Below the pieces are notes generated by a model. The model searched no databases. It saw only the letters and a program-made list of their open reading frames with translations, and had not been told where the DNA came from. Source: an uncultured Halieaceae bacterium (GTDB lineage Bacteria > Pseudomonadota > Gammaproteobacteria > Pseudomonadales > Halieaceae). From it: a stretch of DNA of 6,156 bases. The DNA lies in NCBI GenBank assembly GCA_938045215.1, contig CALINF010000250.1, forward strand, positions 1 to 6,156, in the 5' to 3' direction. The position numbers and the translations under genes are program-made. Of this stretch, positions 1 through 5,589 are shown piece by piece (the first letter of the stretch is position 1; each line of letters opens with the position of its first letter).

Positions 1-288
1 CCGCGCTCCAATACCATGCGTATGGGAGAGCATCGCAAGCATTTAGCGCACGCAACCGAGGCAGCAGATCGGGTGTTCTGGTTTCAGCCTGTCGGCATGG
101 ATTGGTCTCTCGAGCGCGTTATCAGCGAAAGCCCTGTGACCGCGAGCCTGAGTGATAATGTTGATACATTGGCGCAGGAAGTTGCCGCCTTTGCAGAGTC
201 AGGCGATACGATCGTCATAATGAGTAATGGCAGTTTTGGTGGGATACACCAGAAGCTGCTGACACAACTGGAAGTGATTAACGCCTGA
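1..288 (+). CDS. mpl: UDP-N-acetylmuramate:L-alanyl-gamma-D-glutamyl-meso-diaminopimelate ligase (Mpl), C-terminal fragment
   Basis: This is the last 95 codons of a gene that begins before the window; the frame is open from base 1, so the ATG at 16 is internal. Mpl is a cytoplasmic, ATP-dependent Mur-family ligase that joins the recycled tripeptide L-Ala-D-Glu-mDAP to UDP-MurNAc, returning old peptidoglycan peptide to new wall synthesis. The fragment opens with PRSNTMRMG, the conserved Mur ligase C-terminal-domain stretch, and ends with GDTIVIMSNGSFGGIHQKLL, a hallmark of Mpl as opposed to MurC (the SNGxFGGIH segment). The catalytic ATP-binding and central domains are outside the window. The stop (286-288) is one base before the next start, so the transporter gene is probably co-transcribed and coupled. 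The assignment rests on remembered family motifs and is strong. Confidence 0.95.
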   Translation, partial: PRSNTMRMGEHRKHLAHATEAADRVFWFQPVGMDWSLERVISESPVTASLSDNVDTLAQEVAAFAESGDTIVIMSNGSFGGIHQKLLTQLEVINA

Positions 289-289
289 T

Positions 290-2857
290 ATGTCGCAAAT
301 GTTGATGAATAGTTACGAACGGCTGGTGCTACGCCATCCGGTTATCGCGTTGATACTGGTCGCTTTGCTTGTGGCTGTGAGCGCGCTGCAGTTACCCAAA
401 GTTAAGCTCGATGCGTCGGCTGACTCTTTGTTGCTGCAGGGTGATCCTGCCTTGGAATTTTTTCGCGAGATTGGCAAGGAGTATGGCTCCGAAGACTTTC
501 TGCTGATTACCTGGCAGCCGGATGCGCCTCTGCTCAGTGACGAATCCCTGCGACCACTGCGGGAGATGGCAGACGAGTTGCGTGAGCTCTCAGGTGTTTC
601 TTCCGTGGTCACGGTATGGGATGTGCCATTACTGGAGAGTCCTCCGGTGACACTGTCTGATATTACCTCTGGCGACCCTTTGCCCTCCATGAATCTTCCT
701 GACCAGGATCGGGATTTGGCCCTGGCGGAGTTTACGTCCAGTCCCATATACGCCGATTTGCTTGCCAGCCGTGATGGTACGTTGACCGCCGTTCAGATCA
801 ACCTTGCCCGCGATCAACGCTATTTTGACCTGCTCGAGACGCGTGAATCATTGCGTGCCCAGCGTCGCCAGGGTGACTTATCGTCTGCGCAGGCACAACA
901 GCTGCACGCTGCAGAGATCGCCTTCAAGGCGCACACCGCGGTGGCGCTGGCAGCGCAGAGTACGCTGGTGGCAAATGTGCGAGCTATCGCGGCCCGTTAT
1001 GAAAACCACGCCAAGATATTCGTGGGTGGGCTACCCATGATCACGGCCGATATGGTCAGTTTTGTGCGCAGCGACCTTATTCTGTTTGGTACTGCTATTC
1101 TTAGTGTAATGGCGCTGGTGTTGGCGCTGATCTTCCAGCGTGTGCGCTGGGTCGTGATCCCTCTGGTGACCTGCAGTGCCACAGTGGTGGTAATGCTGGG
1201 TCTGCTGGGTGCGCTTGACTGGCGCATGACTGTAATCTCATCCAACTTCGTGGCAGTGCTGTTGATCATCACACTGGCGATAGCAATCCACCTGATCGTT
1301 CGGTATCGCGAACTGCATGCTGCGCAGCCGGAGGGTGACCTGTATGAGCGTGTGCGCAGTACCATTCAATTGATGGCGGTTCCCTGTGTTTATACCGGCA
1401 TAACCACAGTCGTGGCCTTTGTGTCTTTAGTGGTTTCGGGCTTGCAGCCGGTGATCGATTTCGGTTGGATGATGACGACGGGGATTGCGGTGGCGCTGGT
1501 ACTCGCGTTTGTGCTGGTGCCGTGCATGATGCTCGTATGGCCCACGGGGCGTCCTTTCAAATATCGCATGGCGTCAACCCCATTGACGGTGCGCTTTGCG
1601 ACATTCACTGACCGCTTTGGTTCGCTCATCCTGATAACCAGCGTTGGCCTGTGTATTGTCATTGCATGGGGTGTCTCGCGCTTGCAGGTAGAGAACCGCT
1701 TCATTGATTACTTCAAGGAGACCACCGAAATTTATCAGGGCATGGAGCTGTTGGACCGCAAGCTCGGTGGCACGATTCCGCTGGCTATTGTGCTGAACGC
1801 GCCATCAGGGAATGAGCCTTTGCCCGGTTTGGAGCTGCCCGCTAATGCGGCGGCGTCAACACCTGTTGCTGAGGATGACCCCTTTGCTGATGACTTCGAT
1901 GATGAGTGGGGCGAAGACTTCGATAGTGGTTTTGATGATGTGCCAGGAGCAACGGAGACTTTCGTTCCCAGCTACTGGTTCAGCTTGCAGGGGATGGAAG
2001 TACTCGATGCAGTACATCAGCATGTGGATGCACGCGCAGAGACCGGCAAGGTGTTGTCGCTGTCTACCACGTTCTCTGTCGTGAAGGACCTACTGGGCAG
2101 TGATATTGGTGGCGTTGAGCTGGCGCTCGTACAAAAGAGTCTGCCGGAGGATATCAAGGGGCTCATGGTAGATCCTTATTTCTCGGCGGAGAACGAGCAG
2201 GCTCTGGTTTCGGTTCGAGTCATGGAAACCAGTAAAGACCTTCGCCGTGCCGAGTTTTTGCGGCAGTTACGCCGGGAACTTATCGACGACGTGGGCCTCG
2301 CGCCTGAACAGGTTCAGTTCACAGGCATGCTGGTGTTGTACAACAACGTGCTCCAAAGCCTGTTCCGCTCGCAGATCTTGACACTGGGCGTTGTGTTTCT
2401 GGCTATCATGGTGATGTTCTGGGCGTTGTTCCGTTCACTGCCTCTGGCTTTGATTGCACTGGCACCCAATATTCTTGCGGCAGGACTCGTGCTTGGGGTA
2501 ATGGGCATCGCCGGAATTCCTCTGGATATCATGACAATCACCATCGCGGCCATTGTTGTCGGGATAGGCGTGGATGATTGTATTCACTACGTTCATCGCT
2601 ACATGAAAGAGTTTCCGGTCGATCGCAATTACCGGGCCGCGATGTATCGTTGCCACAACAGTATTGGGCGAGCGATGTATTACACCACGGTGACAGTGAT
2701 TGTTGGCTTCTCAATGCTGACGCTGTCGAATTTCAATCCCAGCATTTACTTCGGACTGTTGACGGTACTGGCCATGTTTGCGGCAGTTATCGGTGCGTTG
2801 TTGCTACTGCCCCAGCTGATTTTAGTGTTCAAACCGCTGGGTAAGGAGAGCGCCTGA
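290..2857 (+). CDS. RND superfamily / MMPL-type inner-membrane transporter, 12 TM
   Basis: This 855-residue protein has the duplicated RND layout. TM1 is at about 17-36, followed by a large periplasmic domain (about 37-260) and TM2-6 (about 262-282, 287-309, 318-337, 364-384, 393-417). TM7 (about 443-463) precedes a second periplasmic domain (about 464-694), and TM8-12 are at about 695-715, 718-740, 743-764, 795-815 and 819-847. It resembles the predicted exporters of COG1033 (MMPL/SSD-like) more than the multidrug AcrB group, being shorter and having no membrane-fusion partner in view. TM10 ends in GIGVDDCIHYVHRY, with D762/D763 as candidate proton-relay acids. The equivalent TM4 segment (TLAIAIHLIVRY, 328-339) keeps H, R and Y but has no acid. 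Residues 528-550 in the second loop are extremely acidic (13 D/E of 23). The start at 290 is one base after mpl; only a weak GAAGTGA (271-277) precedes it, so coupling is likely. In-frame ATGs at 299 and 305 are alternatives. Substrate unknown; lipid or hydrophobic export is only a family-level guess. Confidence 0.9.
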   Translation: MSQMLMNSYERLVLRHPVIALILVALLVAVSALQLPKVKLDASADSLLLQGDPALEFFREIGKEYGSEDFLLITWQPDAPLLSDESLRPLREMADELRELSGVSSVVTVWDVPLLESPPVTLSDITSGDPLPSMNLPDQDRDLALAEFTSSPIYADLLASRDGTLTAVQINLARDQRYFDLLETRESLRAQRRQGDLSSAQAQQLHAAEIAFKAHTAVALAAQSTLVANVRAIAARYENHAKIFVGGLPMITADMVSFVRSDLILFGTAILSVMALVLALIFQRVRWVVIPLVTCSATVVVMLGLLGALDWRMTVISSNFVAVLLIITLAIAIHLIVRYRELHAAQPEGDLYERVRSTIQLMAVPCVYTGITTVVAFVSLVVSGLQPVIDFGWMMTTGIAVALVLAFVLVPCMMLVWPTGRPFKYRMASTPLTVRFATFTDRFGSLILITSVGLCIVIAWGVSRLQVENRFIDYFKETTEIYQGMELLDRKLGGTIPLAIVLNAPSGNEPLPGLELPANAAASTPVAEDDPFADDFDDEWGEDFDSGFDDVPGATETFVPSYWFSLQGMEVLDAVHQHVDARAETGKVLSLSTTFSVVKDLLGSDIGGVELALVQKSLPEDIKGLMVDPYFSAENEQALVSVRVMETSKDLRRAEFLRQLRRELIDDVGLAPEQVQFTGMLVLYNNVLQSLFRSQILTLGVVFLAIMVMFWALFRSLPLALIALAPNILAAGLVLGVMGIAGIPLDIMTITIAAIVVGIGVDDCIHYVHRYMKEFPVDRNYRAAMYRCHNSIGRAMYYTTVTVIVGFSMLTLSNFNPSIYFGLLTVLAMFAAVIGALLLLPQLILVFKPLGKESA
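2843..2848 (+). promoter_or_regulatory. Ribosome-binding site setting a GTG start
   Basis: AAGGAG lies 9 bases before GTG 2858, inside the last codons of the transporter gene. It is the strongest Shine-Dalgarno match among the confirmed starts in the window and fixes the GTG, directly after the transporter's TGA, as the start of the cysteine-cluster protein. Confidence 0.8.
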
Positions 2858-3145
2858 GTGGATTGTCGGACCGGCTGCGGTGCCTGTTGCATAGCGCCCG
2901 CTATTGTCATGCCCTACCACGGGATGCCCGCAGGCAAGCCTGCAGGCGTGCGCTGCGTGCACCTGCAGGTTGATTATGCCTGCGCTATTTTCGATACGCC
3001 GTTGCGTCCTGCAGTCTGTGCCGATTTCCTGGCAGAGCCTGCGATATGCGGCAACAATGCGCAGGAGGCAATGCAGATTTTGACCCAATTGGAGGCCAGC
3101 AGTGCGCCCGCGCCTGGTCTCAGGGAGAGCTGCTCAAATGACTGA
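2858..3145 (+). CDS. YkgJ/YeiW-type (UPF0153) cysteine-cluster protein
   Basis: A 95-residue protein with nine cysteines (3, 7, 10, 11, 33, 42, 54, 64, 92). It opens with MDCRTGCGACCIAP, continues with GMPAGKPAGVRC and PLRPAVCADF, and has a late AICGN. This order matches the small COG0727 family (zinc- or iron-sulfur-type cysteine cluster) and in particular E. coli YeiW-like proteins of about 84 residues. The CxxxCxxCC start plus the later cysteines suggests a metal site, but neither metal nor biochemical role is established for this subgroup. The GTG start abuts the transporter TGA with no gap and is preceded by AAGGAG. The last 8 bases overlap the start of the LON-domain gene (ATGACTGA), so it sits inside a coupled operon. 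C92 lies in a tail longer than in the E. coli protein and is less likely to be a ligand. Family call is firm; function unknown. Confidence 0.88.
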   Translation: MDCRTGCGACCIAPAIVMPYHGMPAGKPAGVRCVHLQVDYACAIFDTPLRPAVCADFLAEPAICGNNAQEAMQILTQLEASSAPAPGLRESCSND

Positions 3146-3743
3146 GATCCCTTTGTTTCCACTGTCGTCCGTGCTGGTGCCATACGGACGCGTCCCATTG
3201 CAGATCTTCGAGCAGCGGTATCTCGATCTGGTACGTGAGAGTATGCGTTCCGATTCCGGATTTGGCGTGGTGTGGGTCCGCCGTGGCGCGGAGGTAGCTG
3301 AGAAAGGCAAGACTGAACCTGATCTCGGGGATTACGGCACCTACGCGCGCATTGTCGATTGGGACCAGCTGTCTAATGGCCTGCTGGGTATTACGATCGA
3401 GGGACGCGAAACGTTTAGCCTCCATGCCACGCACAGGCGCTCGAATGGATTGATGATGGGTGAGGTCACTTTGGATGAGCCCTTGCAGTCGGCCCCGGTG
3501 TTGTCGGTCTGGCAGTCAATGGTTGACGTGCTACAGAGTCTTGAAACGCATCCACATGTCCAGCGTATGGGCCTGACGGTAGATTATGACGATGCCTGGC
3601 AGGTGGCCTTCACTCTGGTGCAGTTGCTGCCGCTGGAGGAGGCGCTTAAGTACGAGTTACTGGGCTGCACCTCACTCGATGAGTTAATGCAGGAGATGGA
3701 TGTCTTGCTCAATCAGATCAGCGGTGAAGATCCCGCCGAGTAA
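3138..3743 (+). CDS. Stand-alone LON peptidase N-terminal (substrate-binding) domain protein
   Basis: A 201-residue protein made only of a LON substrate-binding (LAN/PUA-like) domain. It begins MTEIPLFPLSSVLVPYGRVP, continues LQIFEQRYLDLV (21-32), then has GTYARIVDWDQLSNGLLGITIEGRE split over about 67-91, and ends in a helical part with PLEEALKYELL (165-175). There is no AAA+ ATPase and no Ser-Lys protease domain, so it is not a Lon protease; it matches the short COG2802-type proteins common in proteobacteria, whose role is undefined. The start at 3138 is preferred because AGGGAGAG (3122-3129) lies 8 bases upstream and IPLFPL normally sits at the extreme N-terminus; the upstream ATG at 3102 would add 12 unconserved residues. 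It overlaps the cysteine-cluster gene by 8 bases, implying coupled translation. It converges on rnt with 6 bases between stops. An adaptor or substrate-binding role is inference only. Confidence 0.9.
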   Translation: MTEIPLFPLSSVLVPYGRVPLQIFEQRYLDLVRESMRSDSGFGVVWVRRGAEVAEKGKTEPDLGDYGTYARIVDWDQLSNGLLGITIEGRETFSLHATHRRSNGLMMGEVTLDEPLQSAPVLSVWQSMVDVLQSLETHPHVQRMGLTVDYDDAWQVAFTLVQLLPLEEALKYELLGCTSLDELMQEMDVLLNQISGEDPAE

Positions 3744-3759
3744 GGCTGGCTACTCGCCG
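3734..3759. terminator. Possible bidirectional terminator hairpin at convergent gene ends
   Basis: CGAGTA (3737-3742) pairs with TACTCG (3751-3756) around an 8-base loop. After one C-C mismatch, two more pairs form (3734-3735 with 3758-3759). The structure spans both stop codons: TAA 3741-3743 on + and TAG 3752-3750 on -. Position suggests end-of-transcript function for both genes, but neither side has a clear U-tract, so it is not a classic intrinsic terminator. It could instead block 3' exonucleases. A second, weaker pairing of GGCTGG (3744-3749) with CCAGCC (3771-3776) is possible and would compete with it. Confidence 0.3.
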
Positions 3760-4382
3760 AAGTTTGGCATCCAGCCACCGCTATCTCGCCAACGATTGAC
3801 AATATCGCAGAATAACTCCGCCGTGCGCTCGGCGTCATATGCGGCTGAGTGTGCCTCGGCGTTGTCGAATGCGATGCCGGCTTCGGCGCAAGCCTTGGCG
3901 AGCACGGTTTGGCCGTAGGCCAGGCCTGAAAGCGTGGCAGTATCGAAAAAACTGAATGGGTGGAAGGGATTGCGCTTTATCTCGTTACGCTCCACGGCAG
4001 CATTGATAAAGCCGGCATCAAAGTGCGCGTTGTGTCCTACCAGGATTGCCCGGTTGCAGCCCTGATCTCTCACTTCTTTACGAATAATGCGAAACAGTTC
4101 TGCCAAAGCCTCGTCTTCGCTCACGGCCTCACGAAACGGGTGATAGGGGTCGATGCCGGTAAAATCCAGCGCCGCCTGCTCCAGATTCGCGCCCTCGAAC
4201 GGTGCGACGTTAAAATTCACTGTGCGATGAACGGCCAACGTACCATCTTCGTCCATGCGCACCAGTGTGGCAGCTACCTCGAGAACCGCATCCGTGGCTG
4301 CAATGAAGCCGCCCGTCTCTACATCTATCACCACGGGCAGAAAGCCGCGAAAGCGGTCACTCATCCGATGCAACTCACTCAC
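3750..4382 (-). CDS. rnt: Ribonuclease T (DEDDh 3'-5' exoribonuclease)
   Basis: A 210-residue cytoplasmic exonuclease that trims 3' ends of tRNA (CCA turnover), 5S and 23S rRNA and small stable RNAs; the active enzyme is a dimer. All DEDDh catalytic residues are visible: D20 and E22 (VVIDVETGG), D122 (HNAHFDAGF), H178 (EAHSAAYD) and D183. They keep the E. coli RNase T spacing exactly with a constant shift of three. Other family stretches are DRFRGFLPVVIDVET (9-23), CNRAILVGHNAHFD (109-122), KRNPFHPFSFFDTATLSGLA (136-155) and FCDIVNRWRDSGGW at the end. The start is GTG 4382, with GAAGAG (4397-4392) nine bases upstream; ATG 4364 (residue 7) is possible but lacks a ribosome-binding site. It follows pyrC by 16 bases, so the two are probably co-transcribed. 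Full length, no lesions. Confidence 0.97.
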   Translation of the reverse strand: MSELHRMSDRFRGFLPVVIDVETGGFIAATDAVLEVAATLVRMDEDGTLAVHRTVNFNVAPFEGANLEQAALDFTGIDPYHPFREAVSEDEALAELFRIIRKEVRDQGCNRAILVGHNAHFDAGFINAAVERNEIKRNPFHPFSFFDTATLSGLAYGQTVLAKACAEAGIAFDNAEAHSAAYDAERTAELFCDIVNRWRDSGGWMPNFGE

Positions 4383-4398
4383 GCTACAGAACTCTTCG

Positions 4399-5442
4399 TC
4401 ACAGGTCGCTCACAACGCGCCAGTGAATCTGCTCACCGGCCCGCAGAGGCGTTAGATGCTCGCTTCCCAAGGGTAATTGCCTGGGTATGTCCCAGCTTTC
4501 CTTACGCAGGGTGATGGTGTCTGTGTTGCGTGGCAGTTGATAAAAATCGGGACCAAAGAACGAGGCAAAGCCTTCCAGTTTATCCAGTGCGCCCAGGTCC
4601 TCAAAAACCTCCGTATACAGCTCAATGGCGGCATGAGCGGAATAGACGCCGGCACAACCGCAGTCTGTTTCCTTACTCTGGGTTGTATGGGGCGCCGAAT
4701 CGGTTCCCAGGAAGAACTTGGGGTTGCCAGAGCTGGCGGCCTCGCGTAACTCATTCTGATGAATGTTGCGCTTCAGAATGGGCAGGCAGTAGTAGTGCGG
4801 TCTGATTCCACCAACCAGCATATCGTTGCGATTGAACATGAGGTGGTGGGGCGTGATAGTGGCGGCCACGTTGTGTGACGCGTCGCGCACGAACTGGACC
4901 GCGTCTCGGGTCGTGATGTGTTCAAGTACGATGCGCAAACCGGGGAAGCGCTCGCTGATTGGAATCAGGTGTTTGTCGATAAATACTTTTTCCCGGTCAA
5001 ATATGTCGATGTCATGGTCAGTGACTTCCCCATGAATCAGCAGTGGCAGGTTGTTTTCTTCCATTGCGGCCAATACCGGGAACAGACTGTCCAGCTGTGC
5101 AACACCCGCGTCGGAATTGGTGGTAGCACCCGCCGGATAGAGCTTGACCGCATATACGGCATCAGAAGCAGCCGCCAGTTCAATTTCTGCCGCGTCGGTC
5201 TGATCCGTCAGATACAGGGTCATTAGCGGTTGGAATTGCCGCGGCAGATGCGCGATGGCCGCCAGGATACGCTCTCGATAGGCCACTGCGTCGGCGACTG
5301 ACTGGGCAGGAGGCGTCAGATTGGGCATGACAATCACGCGCTGGAAGTAGCGCGCCATGTCTGCACAGGTGTGCTCTAGCGCCGCGCCGTCGCGTAGGTG
5401 AACGTGCCAGTCGTCCGGTCGGGTGATGGTGATTTCTGTCAC
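4399..5442 (-). CDS. pyrC: Dihydroorotase (PyrC)
   Basis: A 347-residue cytoplasmic enzyme that cyclises N-carbamoyl-L-aspartate to dihydroorotate, step three of de novo pyrimidine synthesis. Length matches E. coli PyrC (about 348). The binuclear zinc site is complete: H13 and H15 (RPDDWHVHLRDG), the carboxylated lysine K100 (AVKLYPAGATTNSD), H137 (LIHGEVTDHDIDIFDRE), H175 (LEHITTRDA) and the catalytic D248 (FLGTDSAPH). Further family stretches are PHHLMFNRNDMLVGG (198-212) and PILKRNIHQNELR (221-233). I chose GTG 5442, which gives MTEITITRPDDW as in the family. The upstream in-frame GTG 5505 would add 21 residues with no counterpart in E. coli PyrC. GAAGAG (5460-5455) lies 12 bases before GTG, a rather long spacing. 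It is the first gene of a pyrC-rnt unit and is divergent from argG. A candidate promoter is noted separately. Confidence 0.97.
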   Translation of the reverse strand: MTEITITRPDDWHVHLRDGAALEHTCADMARYFQRVIVMPNLTPPAQSVADAVAYRERILAAIAHLPRQFQPLMTLYLTDQTDAAEIELAAASDAVYAVKLYPAGATTNSDAGVAQLDSLFPVLAAMEENNLPLLIHGEVTDHDIDIFDREKVFIDKHLIPISERFPGLRIVLEHITTRDAVQFVRDASHNVAATITPHHLMFNRNDMLVGGIRPHYYCLPILKRNIHQNELREAASSGNPKFFLGTDSAPHTTQSKETDCGCAGVYSAHAAIELYTEVFEDLGALDKLEGFASFFGPDFYQLPRNTDTITLRKESWDIPRQLPLGSEHLTPLRAGEQIHWRVVSDL

Positions 5443-5454
5443 AGCGTAAGGTTT

Positions 5455-5468
5455 CTCTTCGCAAGGAG
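5455..5468 (-). promoter_or_regulatory. Possible hairpin hiding the pyrC ribosome-binding site
   Basis: In the pyrC transcript, CUCCUU (5468-5463) can fold on AAGAG (5459-5455) over a GCG loop, with one bulged C. This would bury most of the GAAGAG sequence used to start pyrC. Enteric pyrC is known to be controlled by a leader hairpin that masks its ribosome-binding site, depending on the CTP-sensitive start site; here the hairpin is only five pairs and its control is unproven. Confidence 0.25.
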
Positions 5469-5486
5469 GGCAGATGCTACCGTAAT
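5458..5486 (+). promoter_or_regulatory. Weak candidate promoter for argG
   Basis: TTCGCA (5458-5463), a 17-base spacer and CGTAAT (5481-5486) give 4 of 6 matches in each box. Transcription would begin near 5493, at the left arm of the inverted repeat. This is the best rightward spacing I could find, but matches of this quality occur by chance; a different sigma factor or a promoter with activator help is equally possible. Confidence 0.22.
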
Positions 5487-5491
5487 CGGAG

Positions 5492-5522
5492 CCAGTCTGA
5501 AACACACGAGAGCCCAGACTGG
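5492..5522. repeat. Inverted repeat / paired CCAG-N-CTG elements
   Basis: CCAGTCTG (5492-5499) and CAGACTGG (5515-5522) are perfect reverse complements with a 15-base gap. The right arm lies inside an odd palindrome, CCCAGACTGGG (5513-5523). Both elements are therefore copies of a near-symmetric CCAG-N-CTG motif, with centres at 5496 and 5518, 22 bp or about two helical turns apart. They could be a tandem operator serving both divergent genes, or an RNA hairpin in the pyrC leader. The pairing is seen directly; the role is inferred. Confidence 0.5.
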
Positions 5523-5540
5523 GAATTCCTTTGGCCCAGG

Positions 5541-5569
5541 AGTAAACTTGCCGGTCTTTTTTGGTTCAA
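5541..5569 (-). promoter_or_regulatory. Candidate sigma70 promoter for pyrC-rnt
   Basis: Reading leftward, TTGAAC (5569-5564) is followed after exactly 17 bases by TTTACT (5546-5541). Each box matches the sigma70 consensus at 4 of 6 positions, and the spacer includes an A6 run. Transcription would start near 5534, leaving a leader of about 92 bases before GTG 5442. That leader would contain the inverted repeat and the ribosome-binding-site hairpin. It is the best leftward match I found in the gap, but both boxes are imperfect. Confidence 0.4.
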
Positions 5570-5589
5570 AGTGGTGTGCTTATGTCTGA
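5548..5589 (+). other. Possible 13-codon leader ORF overlapping argG start
   Basis: TTG 5548 follows AGGAG (5538-5542) by five bases and opens 13 codons (M-P-V-F-F-G-S-K-W-C-A-Y-V if initiated with Met) that stop at TGA 5587-5589. The stop overlaps the argG start as ATGTCTGA, the same 8-base overlap form seen between the cysteine-cluster and LON-domain genes. The ArgG ATG itself has no good ribosome-binding site. There is no arginine codon, so it is not an obvious arginine attenuator. TTG initiation is uncommon and this may be chance. Confidence 0.2.

Larger units (their letters stand above)
5443..5581. promoter_or_regulatory. Divergent pyrC-argG intergenic control region
   Basis: These 139 bases separate the pyrC start (leftward) from the argG start (rightward) and must hold promoters for both. 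They contain a pair of CCAG-N-CTG elements, a plausible leftward sigma70 promoter, a weaker rightward one, AAGGAGG and AGGAG sequences on the + strand, and a small hairpin overlapping the pyrC ribosome-binding sequence. No good arginine-repressor box pair or PurR-type operator is visible. In Pseudomonas, as I recall it, an OmpA-like gene lies between these two genes; it is absent here. Confidence 0.8.

Noticed and set aside
16..288. A complete 90-residue small protein at the left edge
   Set aside because: The frame is open to base 1 and the five residues before the ATG (PRSNT) belong to the Mpl motif; it is a truncated gene end.
313..747. A 144-codon open frame on the - strand inside the transporter gene
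   Set aside because: Low-complexity Ser/Arg-rich product with no domain; a shadow of the transporter reading frame.
2930..2947. GC-rich palindromes (GCAGGC-AA-GCCTGC and GCCTGCAGGC) in the cysteine-cluster gene
   Set aside because: They encode the repeated PAG of the conserved PAGKPAG segment, so codon constraint explains them.
3102..3137. Upstream ATG for the LON-domain protein
   Set aside because: It adds 12 basic residues before the conserved IPLFPL start and lies deep within the cysteine-cluster gene; ATG 3138 has a good ribosome-binding sequence.
3960..4514. A 184-codon open frame on the + strand opposite rnt and pyrC
   Set aside because: It is antisense to two certain genes, has no recognisable motif, and its composition follows from the opposite strand.
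5443..5505. In-frame GTG 5505 extending PyrC by 21 residues, including a CPPC motif
   Set aside because: E. coli PyrC starts just before the RPDDWH motif, as GTG 5442 gives; the extension has no counterpart there and its GTG has no ribosome-binding site and lies in the loop of the inverted repeat. The CPPC is probably chance.
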